This document shows, piece by piece, positions 1 through 6,856 of a stretch of 36,279 bases of DNA (position 1 is the first letter of the stretch; the number at the start of each line of letters is the position of its first letter). Made by a program: the position numbers and the translations under genes. Source of the DNA: Bacillota bacterium (GTDB lineage Bacteria > Bacillota_E > RBS10-35 > JAJYVN01); assembly GCA_021846605.1 (NCBI GenBank), contig JAJZWQ010000007.1, positions 1 through 36,279 on the forward strand. The letters run 5' to 3'. The notes under the pieces are model-generated. The model did not search any database. It was given only the letters and a program-made list of their open reading frames with translations, and had not been told where the DNA came from.

Positions 1-127
1 AGCTACCAAGCGGCGTGGCGAATGTACCGCGATGGCCAACTGCCCGTGCCAGCAGAGAAATTGCCCACGGGCACCATCATCTTGAAGCCTCCGCAGGAGG
101 AGCCAACAGGGGTAGCCGTCTATGCAC
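1..127 (+). repeat. Inverted repeat arm shared with 36105-36231 (IS607 tnpA 5' part)
   Basis: Bases 1-127 are identical, on the opposite strand, to 36231-36105. Identity stops after base 127, inside the codons for VAVYA. Both arms are the N-terminal part of the same IS607-type tnpA, so this is a dispersed insertion-sequence repeat and not a structural repeat of the locus. Confidence 0.9.
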
Positions 128-506
128 GTGTGTCCTGCTCTGACCAGCGTTCGGACCTGGACGGGCAGGTGGCGCGTGTGGTCGAATTCGTGACGCGCCA
201 AGGCTGGCCCGTGGTACGCACAGCAACGGAGGAGGGCTCGGGGCTCAACGGGCACCGCCCCAAGTTGATGAAGGTGCTAGCGGACCGTTCCGTCGCTATC
301 GTGGCCGTGGAGCATCGAGACCGTCTGATGCGTTTCGGCGCCAAGTATGTCGAATCTGCGCTTGCCGCCCAGATCCGGACGAGACCAAAGACGATCTCGT
401 GCAGGCCATGATGGAGGAGCTGACCAGCATGTGCGCGCGGTTGTATGGGCGACGGTCGGCGCGCAACCGGGCGGAGAAGGCGCTGAAGGCGGCGAGCGAG
501 GAGTGA
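1..506 (+). pseudogene. tnpA: IS607-type serine recombinase TnpA, 5'-cut by window edge and internally deleted
   Basis: The frame open from base 1 reads a small MerR-like HTH end followed by the resolvase start VAVYARVS and the motif EHRDRLMRFG, typical of the transposase of IS607-family elements, which recombines DNA through an active-site serine (here in ARVSCSDQ). After ALAAQ (about 371) the frame is lost: the continuing protein (DPDETKDDLVQAMMEELTSM to KAASEE, stop 504-506) is in another frame. The beta-strand residues normally between them are missing, so a short non-triplet deletion near 371 is the simplest explanation. The true start lies outside the window; the inverted copy at 36105-36267 shows it. 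Non-functional as written. Confidence 0.85.
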
Positions 507-1311
507 CGGTCAACAAGATGGGAGCGCCGCTCGACATCCGTTGGCCGCGACCTGTCGGCACGGACCCGACCAGCATCACCATCAGCAAGGACCCTGCTGG
601 CCGCTACTTCGTCTCCTTCTCGACCGAGGAGGCGGTTGCCCCGTTGCCCGTGGTCAACGCCACGGTGGGGATCGACCTCGGACTGCTGAACATGGTAGCC
701 ATGAGCACTGGGGAGAAGGTGGGGAACGAGCGGTTCTTCCGGCGGAACGAGCATCGGCTGGCCAAGGCGCAGCATCGGTTGTTCCGCAAGCAGCAGGGCT
801 CGCGCCACTGCAGCCAGGCGCGGCGGAAGGTGGCTCGCCTCCCTGCCCGCATCGCCGATCGGCGACGGGACTTCACGCACAAGCGCACCACGCGCCTGAT
901 CCGCGAAAACCAAGTGGTGTGCGCCGAGGGATGGAACGTGAAAGGCATGCTGGCGCAGCCGACGCTCGCGACGAGCATCGCCGACGTGGGCTGGGGCGAA
1001 CTCCTGCGGCCACTGGAGTACAAGGCACGGTGGTATGGCCGTGCCGTTGTCCAGATCGACCGCTTCTACCCCAGCAGCAAGCGGTGCCATGTCTGCGGGC
1101 ACAAGTGGTGGCGTTGCCGCTTGCAGTGCGGCACTGGGACTGTCCCGCGTGCGGCGCCGTCCCGGACCGGGACGTGAACGCCGTACAGAACATCAAGGAT
1201 GCGGGGCTCGCGGCACTGGCCGCCGGGCTGGCGGCGTCTGCCTGTGGATGGGACGTAAGCCCTACCCGGAAACGGGTGGGCGGACCCCGGCGAAGCAGGA
1301 AGCCCCGGTGA
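507..1311 (+). pseudogene. tnpB: TnpB (IS200/IS605/IS607 OrfB, RuvC-like nuclease) remnant
   Basis: TnpB is an RNA-guided nuclease encoded by IS200/IS605 and IS607 elements. Visible parts: the KDPAGRYFVSF segment, RuvC-I GIDLG (about 669-683), the RuvC-II region VCAEGWNVKGML (about 918-953), zinc-finger half CHVCG, second half CPACG, and RuvC-III DRDVNAVQNI (1168-1197). The N-terminal third normally found before KDPAGRYF is absent; only about 12 bases separate the tnpA stop from the first readable TnpB codons, so a deletion removed the 5' part. A second lesion, a one-base frameshift at about 1105, lies between the two zinc-finger halves: the first part is read in the frame of ATG 518, the end in the frame stopping at 1309-1311. 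Catalytically dead as written. Confidence 0.85.
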
Positions 1312-1319
1312 GCGATTAC

Positions 1320-1530
1320 CGGAAATCCCCCGGCTTTAGCCGCAATACCGCTTAGTTTGGCGTTGCCGAGCGGCCGCTGCGAAAGGCCATCGCTCGGTGG
1401 GAGGGCTGCCGAGGGGTCAGCGGCAAGGCCTTTGGGCCGGTGATGGCGACCTTCCACCGCGCCGCCGGAGACCGCCGTGGCGCCTTATCTGAACGGTATT
1501 GGCTTTAGCCGTGGGGAGGAGGTCAACATC
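1320..1530 (+). mobile_element. Right end / omega-RNA-type hairpin of the IS607 element, split by a MITE
   Basis: Directly after tnpB comes CCCCCGGCTTTAGCCG (1327-1342), then the MITE, then GCTTTAGCCGTGGGGAGG from 1502. Without the MITE and one target copy the sequence is a hairpin, CCCCCGGCT-TT-AGCCGTGGGG, followed by GAGGTCAAC. In TnpB elements such a G/C-rich hairpin near the right end lies in the transcript that forms the guide (omega) RNA; that role here is inferred from position and shape. The exact element boundary cannot be fixed from one copy. Confidence 0.6.
1343..1501. mobile_element. MITE copy 1 (159 bp, non-coding)
   Basis: The ends are CAATACCGCTTAG and, read inward from the right, CAATACCGTTCAG, so terminal inverted repeats of about 13 bp with two mismatches. 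It is flanked by an exact 10-bp direct repeat, GCTTTAGCCG (1333-1342 and 1502-1511), the signature of transposition. The interior matches 15867-16026 with only about three substitutions and one single-base gap. It carries an internal inverted repeat CCGAGCG (1366-1372) / CGCTCGG (1391-1397) and no transposase, so mobility would depend on an enzyme elsewhere. Duplications of 9-12 bp are typical of IS4-superfamily groups; that assignment is inference. Confidence 0.85.
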
Positions 1531-1602
1531 TTGCCGGCAGGCATTGAGAAGTCAGCCCCGGACCAGTCGAACGGGCGCAACCAACAACCGGATGGTCCCG
1601 AG

Positions 1603-1637
1603 GACCATAACTTTGCCGCAACGGCAAGAGTATGGTC
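1603..1637. other. Long imperfect hairpin near the tRNA-Glu 3' side
   Basis: Arms GACCATA...TTGCCG and CGGCAA...TATGGTC pair at 13 of 16 positions around a CAA loop. An overlapping alternative hairpin uses ATGGTCC/GGACCAT about 12 bases to the left. It could be the transcription terminator of the leftward tRNA gene (no clear U-tract follows) or part of the IS right end. Nothing else is recognised between 1531 and 1675. Confidence 0.45.
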
Positions 1638-1675
1638 TTCGTGTCACCGGCCCTTGTTGGTGTCAGGGCGGATGG

Positions 1676-1750
1676 TGGTAGCCCCAGCGGGAGTCGAACC
1701 CGCCTTTCAGCCTTGAAAGGGCCGCGTCCTAACCGATAGACGATGGGGCC
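1676..1750 (-). tRNA. tRNA-Glu (anticodon UUC)
   Basis: Read on the minus strand the gene begins GGCCCCATCGTC, has the anticodon loop CTTTCAA (anticodon TTC), the T-arm GCGGGTTCGACTCCCGC, an acceptor stem closing with GGGGCTA (one G-U type pair), and an encoded CCA (1676-1678). Length is 75 nt with CCA. The promoter lies just upstream, overlapping the end of lipA. Confidence 0.93.
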
Positions 1751-1774
1751 GCCCGATGGGCGGAACGTGCCCCG

Positions 1775-1780
1775 ATTATA
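1775..1780 (-). promoter_or_regulatory. -10 box of the tRNA-Glu promoter
   Basis: A perfect TATAAT on the minus strand sits 24 bases before the mature tRNA 5' end. The -35 position (about 1798-1803, GAGCAC) is weak and overlaps the lipA stop codon. Confidence 0.6.
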
Positions 1781-1801
1781 GCGGATGTGGCCGCGCGGTG
1801 C

Positions 1802-2746
1802 TCATCGGAGAGCGTCGACCGCCTGTTCGTGCGCGTGGTACGAACTGCGCACCAGCGGCCCGGCCTCACAGTGCGCAAACCCGCGCGCCAGGGCCTCCTG
1901 GCGGAGGCGCGCGAACTCGTCGGGCGTGTAGTAGCGGAGCAGGGGGAGGTGCCGCGGGCTCGGCCGCAGATACTGCCCGATCGTGACGATCTCCACGCCC
2001 GCAGCGCGGATGTCGTCCAGGGTCTCCAGGCACTCGCTCCACGATTCGCCCAGGCCCACCATGAACCCGGACTTTGTCCGCATCGCGGAGGGGCCCCAGG
2101 CCCGGGCCCGGCCCAGCAACTCCAGGGTGCGGTCGTAGCGCGCGCGCGCCCGGACCCTGGGCGTCAGGCGGCGGCAGGTCTCGATGTTGTGATTGAGGAT
2201 GTCCGGTGCGGCTTCCAGGACGGTGCGCAGACCCGCGGCCTGTCCCTGCAGGTCCGGGATCAGCACCTCGACGCTGGTCCCGGGGCAACGGGCGCGCACG
2301 GCCTGGATGACGGCGGCAAAGGCTGCGGCGCCGCCATCCGGGAGGTCGTCGCGCGCCACCGAGGTGATAACGACGTGCCGGAGCCCCAAGTGCGCCACCG
2401 CGTCGGCCACCCGGTCCGGTTCCTCGGGGTCCACCGCATCCGGACGGCCCGGCGTGACCGCGCAGAACCCACATGCCCGGGTGCAGACCCTGCCCAGGAT
2501 CATGAATGTCGCGGTGCCGTGCGCCCAGCATTCGCCGATGTTGGGGCAGCGGGCTTCGGCGCACACCGTGTGCAGGTCCAACCCCCGGACCAGGTCCTGG
2601 ATCCGGGCGTAGCCCGCGCCGCCGGGGAGGGAGGCCTTCAGCCAGGGGGGGCGGCGTCCGCCGAGCGAGGGGGCGCCCATCGCCCGCTCGCGTGCCGTGC
2701 GCGGCGGGGCGGACTCCAGCGCGTCCAGCGGGATCCAGGCGTCCAT
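1802..2746 (-). CDS. lipA: Lipoyl synthase
   Basis: A radical-SAM enzyme that inserts two sulfurs into octanoyl groups on E2 lipoyl domains. The 314-residue product has the family marks: auxiliary 4Fe-4S cysteines C62, C67, C73 (CAEARCPNIGEC), the radical-SAM triad C88-x3-C92-x2-C95 (CTRACGFC), and the C-terminal RSSYHA that supplies the serine ligand of the auxiliary cluster. Length is typical. It is the last gene of the leftward E1alpha-E1beta-E2-lipA operon, 22 bases after the E2 stop, so cofactor maturation is co-expressed with its substrate. No octanoyltransferase or lipoate ligase is in the window. Confidence 0.97.
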   Translation of the reverse strand: MDAWIPLDALESAPPRTARERAMGAPSLGGRRPPWLKASLPGGAGYARIQDLVRGLDLHTVCAEARCPNIGECWAHGTATFMILGRVCTRACGFCAVTPGRPDAVDPEEPDRVADAVAHLGLRHVVITSVARDDLPDGGAAAFAAVIQAVRARCPGTSVEVLIPDLQGQAAGLRTVLEAAPDILNHNIETCRRLTPRVRARARYDRTLELLGRARAWGPSAMRTKSGFMVGLGESWSECLETLDDIRAAGVEIVTIGQYLRPSPRHLPLLRYYTPDEFARLRQEALARGFAHCEAGPLVRSSYHAHEQAVDALR

Positions 2747-2768
2747 GCGCGGCCCCCCTCTCCGGCGA

Positions 2769-4013
2769 TCAATACACGGGGTCGCCGGGCGCGAAGGCCT
2801 CCATCACCCGCCGGACGTGCTGCATGAAGCGTCCGGCGGCCAATCCGTCCGCGATGCGGTGATCAAACGAGAACGAGATGTTCACCATGTGCCGGATGGC
2901 GATCCCCTCGCCCACGACCGCCGGGCGGGCCGCAATGGTCTCCAGGGTGACGATGCCCGATTCCGGCGGGTTGATGATGGGCATGGACACGACCGAACCC
3001 AGCGCTCCCGTATTGTTGACGGTGAAGGTGGCCCCCCGCATGTCCTCGGGAGAGAGGTCCCCGGCCCGGGCCCGGGCCGCGAGATCCCGCACGGCGCGGG
3101 CGATGCCGGCAACGCTCATGCCGTCGGCCGCCCGCAACACGGGCACCACCAAGCCCTCCTCCGCCGCGACGGCAACGCCCAGGTGGATCGCCCGGTGGTA
3201 GATGATCCCCTCGTCGGTCCAGGAGGCGTTGAGCACTGGCTCCGCGCGCAAACCCTCCACCACCGCCTTGACGAAGAAGGGGAAGTAGGTGAGGTCGAAG
3301 CCGTCGCGCCGCTGAAACTCGGCGCGCGCCGCCTGCCGCAGGCGCACCAGGCCCGTCACGTCCGCCTCGACCATCATCCAGGCGTGGGGGATGTTGCGCA
3401 CGCTCTCCACCATGCGCTGCGCGATGGCCCGCCGGATGCTGCTGGGCGCCACCACCTGCTCCCCGGCGGTCACCGGTGGCACGGGGGACGCGTCCACGCG
3501 CCGCCGGTGGGCCTGCGCCAGCACATCCTCGCGGGTCACCCGTCCCGCGTTCCCCGTCCCCCGCACATCGCGGAGGTCCACGCCGTACTCGGCCGCCAGC
3601 CGGCGCACCGCCGGGGAGAACGGCACAGGGCCGCGGGCGGCCAGAACGGCCGGGTCGGGGGCGACGGGGGTCTGCGACGAGGGGAACAGACCCCTGGCCA
3701 CCGGGACCGCGTCCGCTGCGGGGGGCGGCGCGGCGACGTCCCCCGCGGGTTGGGCCGCCGTGGCGCCTGCCTCCTCGCGCTCCTGGATCATGGCGATGGG
3801 TTCCCCCACAGGGACGGTGGCGCCCTCTCCAGCGATGATCTCCACCAGCACCCCGTCGAAAGGGCAGGGAATCTCCGTGTTCACCTTTTCCGTCATGACC
3901 TCGAGCAGGGGCTCAAAGCGGGTGACCACCTCTCCCGCTTGCTTCAGCCAGCGGTCGATCGTCGCCTCGGCGACGGCCTCCCCGAGTTGGGGCATCCGGA
4001 CGGGAGTGGCCAT
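2769..4013 (-). CDS. 2-oxoacid dehydrogenase E2 (dihydrolipoyl acyltransferase)
   Basis: Core acyltransferase of a pyruvate or branched-chain 2-oxoacid dehydrogenase complex. The 414-residue protein has an N-terminal lipoyl domain (about 1-78; lipoylated lysine K43 in EVMTEKVNTE), a Pro/Ala linker, an E1/E3-binding domain (about 131-167, PFSPAVRRLA...GRVTREDV) and a catalytic domain ending FSFDHRIADG with active-site H385 and D389. Start ATG 4013 is chosen for its AGGAGG site and because the lipoyl domain begins there; the frame stays open far upstream without conserved sequence. Domain style and the E1alpha motifs favour a branched-chain complex, but pyruvate cannot be excluded. Confidence 0.93.
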   Translation of the reverse strand: MATPVRMPQLGEAVAEATIDRWLKQAGEVVTRFEPLLEVMTEKVNTEIPCPFDGVLVEIIAGEGATVPVGEPIAMIQEREEAGATAAQPAGDVAAPPPAADAVPVARGLFPSSQTPVAPDPAVLAARGPVPFSPAVRRLAAEYGVDLRDVRGTGNAGRVTREDVLAQAHRRRVDASPVPPVTAGEQVVAPSSIRRAIAQRMVESVRNIPHAWMMVEADVTGLVRLRQAARAEFQRRDGFDLTYFPFFVKAVVEGLRAEPVLNASWTDEGIIYHRAIHLGVAVAAEEGLVVPVLRAADGMSVAGIARAVRDLAARARAGDLSPEDMRGATFTVNNTGALGSVVSMPIINPPESGIVTLETIAARPAVVGEGIAIRHMVNISFSFDHRIADGLAAGRFMQHVRRVMEAFAPGDPVY

Positions 4014-4045
4014 CGGGCACCTCCTGAGGTTTCTCTTAGGCCCGC

Positions 4046-5026
4046 TCAATACAGCGCCAGGGCGCGCAGGGCCGCCGTCACGCGTTCCACGGAGGGCAGC
4101 ACGAGCTGCTCCAATGACGGCGCGTACGGCACCCCCGGCACCTCTGGGGCGGTCACCCTGGACACCGGCGCGTCCAGGTGGAACAGGGCCTGTTCGGCGA
4201 CACGCGCGCAGATCTCGGCACCCAGGCCGCAGGTTGCGGTGTCTTCGTGCACGACGCACAGCCGTCCGGTGTGCCGGACGCTCTCCAGCACCGGGTCCAG
4301 GTCCAGGGGGTGCAGGGTGCGGGGGTCGAGTACCGCGACGCCGATGCCCTCGGCCTCCAGTTGGGCGCTGGCCGCGAGTGCCACGTGGAGCATCAGGCCC
4401 CAGGCGACGCAGGTGACGTCATCGCCCTCCCGCCGTTCCACCGTCGCCGGCGGGACGGCCGCGGGGGCGGTGGGGATCTCGCCCTTCACCGAGGCGTAGA
4501 TGCGTTTGGGTTCGAGGAAGATCACCGGGTCGTCGCAGCGGATGGCCCAATGGAGCATGTCGTAGGCGTCCGCCGGCGTGGACGGGGCCACCACGCGCAG
4601 CCCGGGCGCGTGGGCAAACAGCGCTTCCACCGAGCCCCCGTGGTACAGCCCTCCGCCGTGTACCCCGCCATAGGGCATGCGTACGACGAGCGGGCATGTC
4701 CAACCGCCGGCCGAGCGGTAGCGCAGCCGACCGGCTTCGTTGATCAACTGGTTCACGGCCGGGTACACGAAGTCCGCGAACTGGATTTCCGCGACGGGGC
4801 GCATCCCGGCCAGGGCGGCGCCGATGGCCACGCCCACGATCCCAGACTCCGCCAGCGGCGTGTCCATCACCCGCGCCCCGCCGAATTCGGCCTGCAGCCC
4901 GGCGGTGGCCTGGAACACGCCCCCACGGGCGCCGATGTCCTCCCCGAGGAGGAAGACGGCGGGGTCGGCGGCCAAGGCCTCGCGCAGGGCGCGGCGCACC
5001 GCCTCGACCAAGGTGTGGCCGCTCAT
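4046..5026 (-). CDS. 2-oxoacid dehydrogenase E1 beta subunit
   Basis: Thiamine-diphosphate-dependent decarboxylase beta chain, pairing with the upstream alpha chain. The 326-residue sequence shows the family segments VFLLGEDIG, DTPLAESGIVGVAIGAALAG, EIQFADFVYPAVNQLINEA, RMPYGGVHGGGLYHGGS and VVAPSTPADAYDML, and a transketolase C-terminal domain with DPRTLHPLD. ATG 5026 overlaps the E1alpha stop by ATGA, so translation is coupled. The E2 start follows 32 bases after the stop. Length and motifs match BkdAB/PdhB proteins. Confidence 0.95.
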   Translation of the reverse strand: MSGHTLVEAVRRALREALAADPAVFLLGEDIGARGGVFQATAGLQAEFGGARVMDTPLAESGIVGVAIGAALAGMRPVAEIQFADFVYPAVNQLINEAGRLRYRSAGGWTCPLVVRMPYGGVHGGGLYHGGSVEALFAHAPGLRVVAPSTPADAYDMLHWAIRCDDPVIFLEPKRIYASVKGEIPTAPAAVPPATVERREGDDVTCVAWGLMLHVALAASAQLEAEGIGVAVLDPRTLHPLDLDPVLESVRHTGRLCVVHEDTATCGLGAEICARVAEQALFHLDAPVSRVTAPEVPGVPYAPSLEQLVLPSVERVTAALRALALY

Positions 5027-6051
5027 GGCGCCGCCTGCTCTGGGGCGTAGACGTGGGTCAGCAGATCGGCGGCCGACGGGACCGGAGCGACCTCGGCCGC
5101 GCGGGTGGCCGCGTCCACGGCCGCCGCGATATCGGCGTCCATGGCGTCCACCACCGCCGGCCCCAGGGCGGCGACGACCCGGGCCCGGAAGGGCGGGAGG
5201 GGATCGGCGTCGCGGAGAGCCTGACGTTCGGCCTGGGGGCGGTAGGTGGTGTCGTCGTCCGAGGAGGTGTGGGCATCCAGACGCGGCACCCGGATCTCCA
5301 GGAGGGTCGGCCCGGCCCCTTCCCGCGCGCGGGCGACCGCCACGGCCGCCGCGCGGTGGACCGCCACCGGGTCCCGTCCGTCCACGTCGACCCCCGGGAT
5401 ACCGTAGGCCGCGCCATGTGCCGCCACGCCGGTTCCGGCGACCTGGAGGCGCTGGGGGACGGAGATCGCCCACCCGTTGTTCTCGCAGGCGAAGACCACC
5501 GGCAGGCGGTGGATGGCCGCGAAGTTCAGCCCTTCGTGGAAGTCCCCCTGGCTGGAGGCGCCCTCGCCGAAGGTGACCAGGGTGACCGCGTCCTCGCCCC
5601 GGAAACGGCAGGCCAGGGCGGTCCCGGCCGCCTGCGGAATCTGCGTCCCCACGGGGCTGCTGCCCGAGACGACCCGCAGCGCGGGGTAGCTGAAGTGGTT
5701 GGGCATCTGGCGCCCGGCGCTGGAGGGGTCGTTCCGCCGCCCGAAGGCCGCCAGCATGACCTCGGTGGCGGACATGCCCAGGCCGAGGACCAGCGCCACG
5801 TCGCGGTAGTACGGGAACACGTAATCCACGCCCGGCCGGACCGCCCCGGCCAAGCCCACCTGCGCGGCCTCCTGGCCGCGCCCCGTCACGGCGAAGGGGA
5901 TGGTGCCCTGGCGGGACAGGTTCCAGATCCGGTCGTCCAGGGCGCGCGCCATGGCCATGTGCCCGTAAAACCGGGCCAGGAGTCCCTCCGGTGCTGTGTC
6001 GGCGGTGGGTGGCGCGTTGTTGTCACGACGCCGGCTCTGGGTGCTCGGCAC
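5023..6051 (-). CDS. 2-oxoacid dehydrogenase E1 alpha subunit (branched-chain type)
   Basis: Decarboxylates the 2-oxoacid with thiamine diphosphate. The 342-residue product contains the TPP motif from GEGASSQGDFHEGL to ENN (about 162-192) and RQMPNHFSYPALRVVSGSSP, the form seen in branched-chain E1alpha (pyruvate E1alpha usually has a GSMH type). GTG 6051 is preferred because GGGAGGGGG lies 7 bases before it and conserved sequence starts soon after; longer in-frame extensions look unconserved. No E3 (lipoamide dehydrogenase) gene is in the window, so E3 must come from elsewhere. Confidence 0.93.
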   Translation of the reverse strand: MPSTQSRRRDNNAPPTADTAPEGLLARFYGHMAMARALDDRIWNLSRQGTIPFAVTGRGQEAAQVGLAGAVRPGVDYVFPYYRDVALVLGLGMSATEVMLAAFGRRNDPSSAGRQMPNHFSYPALRVVSGSSPVGTQIPQAAGTALACRFRGEDAVTLVTFGEGASSQGDFHEGLNFAAIHRLPVVFACENNGWAISVPQRLQVAGTGVAAHGAAYGIPGVDVDGRDPVAVHRAAAVAVARAREGAGPTLLEIRVPRLDAHTSSDDDTTYRPQAERQALRDADPLPPFRARVVAALGPAVVDAMDADIAAAVDAATRAAEVAPVPSAADLLTHVYAPEQAAP

Positions 6052-6100
6052 CGACAGGCCCCCTCCCTCAGGGGTGTGCTCATCGCGCCCGCCTTCAACA

Positions 6101-6151
6101 TATAGCGACGCGACGCGCCCTGACGCTATACCAGCAGCCCGCCACCTGCAA
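6101..6151 (-). promoter_or_regulatory. Promoter and possible operator of the E1/E2/lipA operon
   Basis: Minus-strand candidate: extended -10 TGgTATAGC (box at 6125-6130) and -35 TTGCAG (6146-6151), spacing 15. The -10 is one arm of a perfect inverted repeat, TATAGCG at 6101-6107 and CGCTATA at 6124-6130, placing the second arm in the start of the transcript. That arrangement suits a repressor site; no local regulator gene is evident. The rest of 6052-6200 holds nothing recognised. Confidence 0.4.
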
Positions 6152-6200
6152 GCCGCGCCCGCCGGGTGCGCCGGGTGACCAGAGAGACGCGTCAAGACGT

Positions 6201-6743
6201 TCAGCGTCGGCGGCGGGGGGCGCGCCGCAGCGGGTTGCCGAAGCGCCGACGCCAGCGGACACCTCGCAGGCGCAATGCCAGGAGTCGGCGGCGGATGGCG
6301 GGATCCGCCAGTTGGTCGGCCAGGCGCGCGGGTGCGGCGCGCGCGGACCGACTGGACCGGCCGCCCTTGGCGGCCGGAACCCAGTCCGCCGCGGGCGACG
6401 CGGGAGGGCGACGGCGCCGACGTTGGCGCGTGGCGGGGGGGCGGTGCGCCGTGGCGTCCGGGGCTGTGAGCAACGGCTGCAGGGCGCCACGCACCCCCGC
6501 GCGCCCATCTCCGGCGGCGACCAGGAAGACCTCCTGCACGCTGGATGTGCTCTTGGCCAGGAGCTTGAACCCGGTGTGGGTCTCCCCGCTCAGCACCAGC
6601 CCAGGGTGGTGGGTGGGGTTGCGCGCGATCCGCCCCGGGATGACGGCTCCCACGCCCGGCAGGCGGGCCAGGCGTTCGAAGAGCGGCCCGAAGCCCGGGA
6701 GGATGCTGTGCTCCCGTTTGACACCGTTGCGCCGGTGCTTCAC
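6201..6743 (-). CDS. DUF2103-like putative metal-binding protein
   Basis: The 180-residue product starts KHRRNGVKREHSILPGF and continues with a VGAVIPGRIARN segment and GFKLLAKSTSSVQEVFLV, resembling the DUF2103 family (His-rich start, ...VIPGRI...GFKLLA...VQEV). No function is known. The last 80 residues are Arg/Pro/Ala-rich and look unstructured. GTG 6743 fits the conserved start but has a poor ribosome site; ATG 6827 in the same frame would add 28 unconserved residues and sit closer to the upstream HEAT gene, with which it probably forms an operon. Confidence 0.55.
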   Translation of the reverse strand: MKHRRNGVKREHSILPGFGPLFERLARLPGVGAVIPGRIARNPTHHPGLVLSGETHTGFKLLAKSTSSVQEVFLVAAGDGRAGVRGALQPLLTAPDATAHRPPATRQRRRRRPPASPAADWVPAAKGGRSSRSARAAPARLADQLADPAIRRRLLALRLRGVRWRRRFGNPLRRAPRRRR

Positions 6744-6856
6744 CGGTTCGCGGCCGCCGTCCGTCCCCCCACGGGCACCTGGCCTGCCCCCCTCCGCCCG
6801 GAAGCGACCGTCGCGCGCTGGCGGCATCGGACCCGAGGATCCCGCGCCCCCGCGCC

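Noticed and set aside
1343..1457. Reading frame MEGRHHRPKGLAA inside both MITE copies (minus strand)
   Set aside because: The frames diverge after a few codons because of the one-base gap; no ribosome site, so not a MITE-encoded protein.
1802..2827. Long plus-strand frame opposite lipA
   Set aside because: Antisense shadow caused by high GC; composition is Arg/Gly/Pro-rich and no family is visible, while lipA on the other strand has all motifs.
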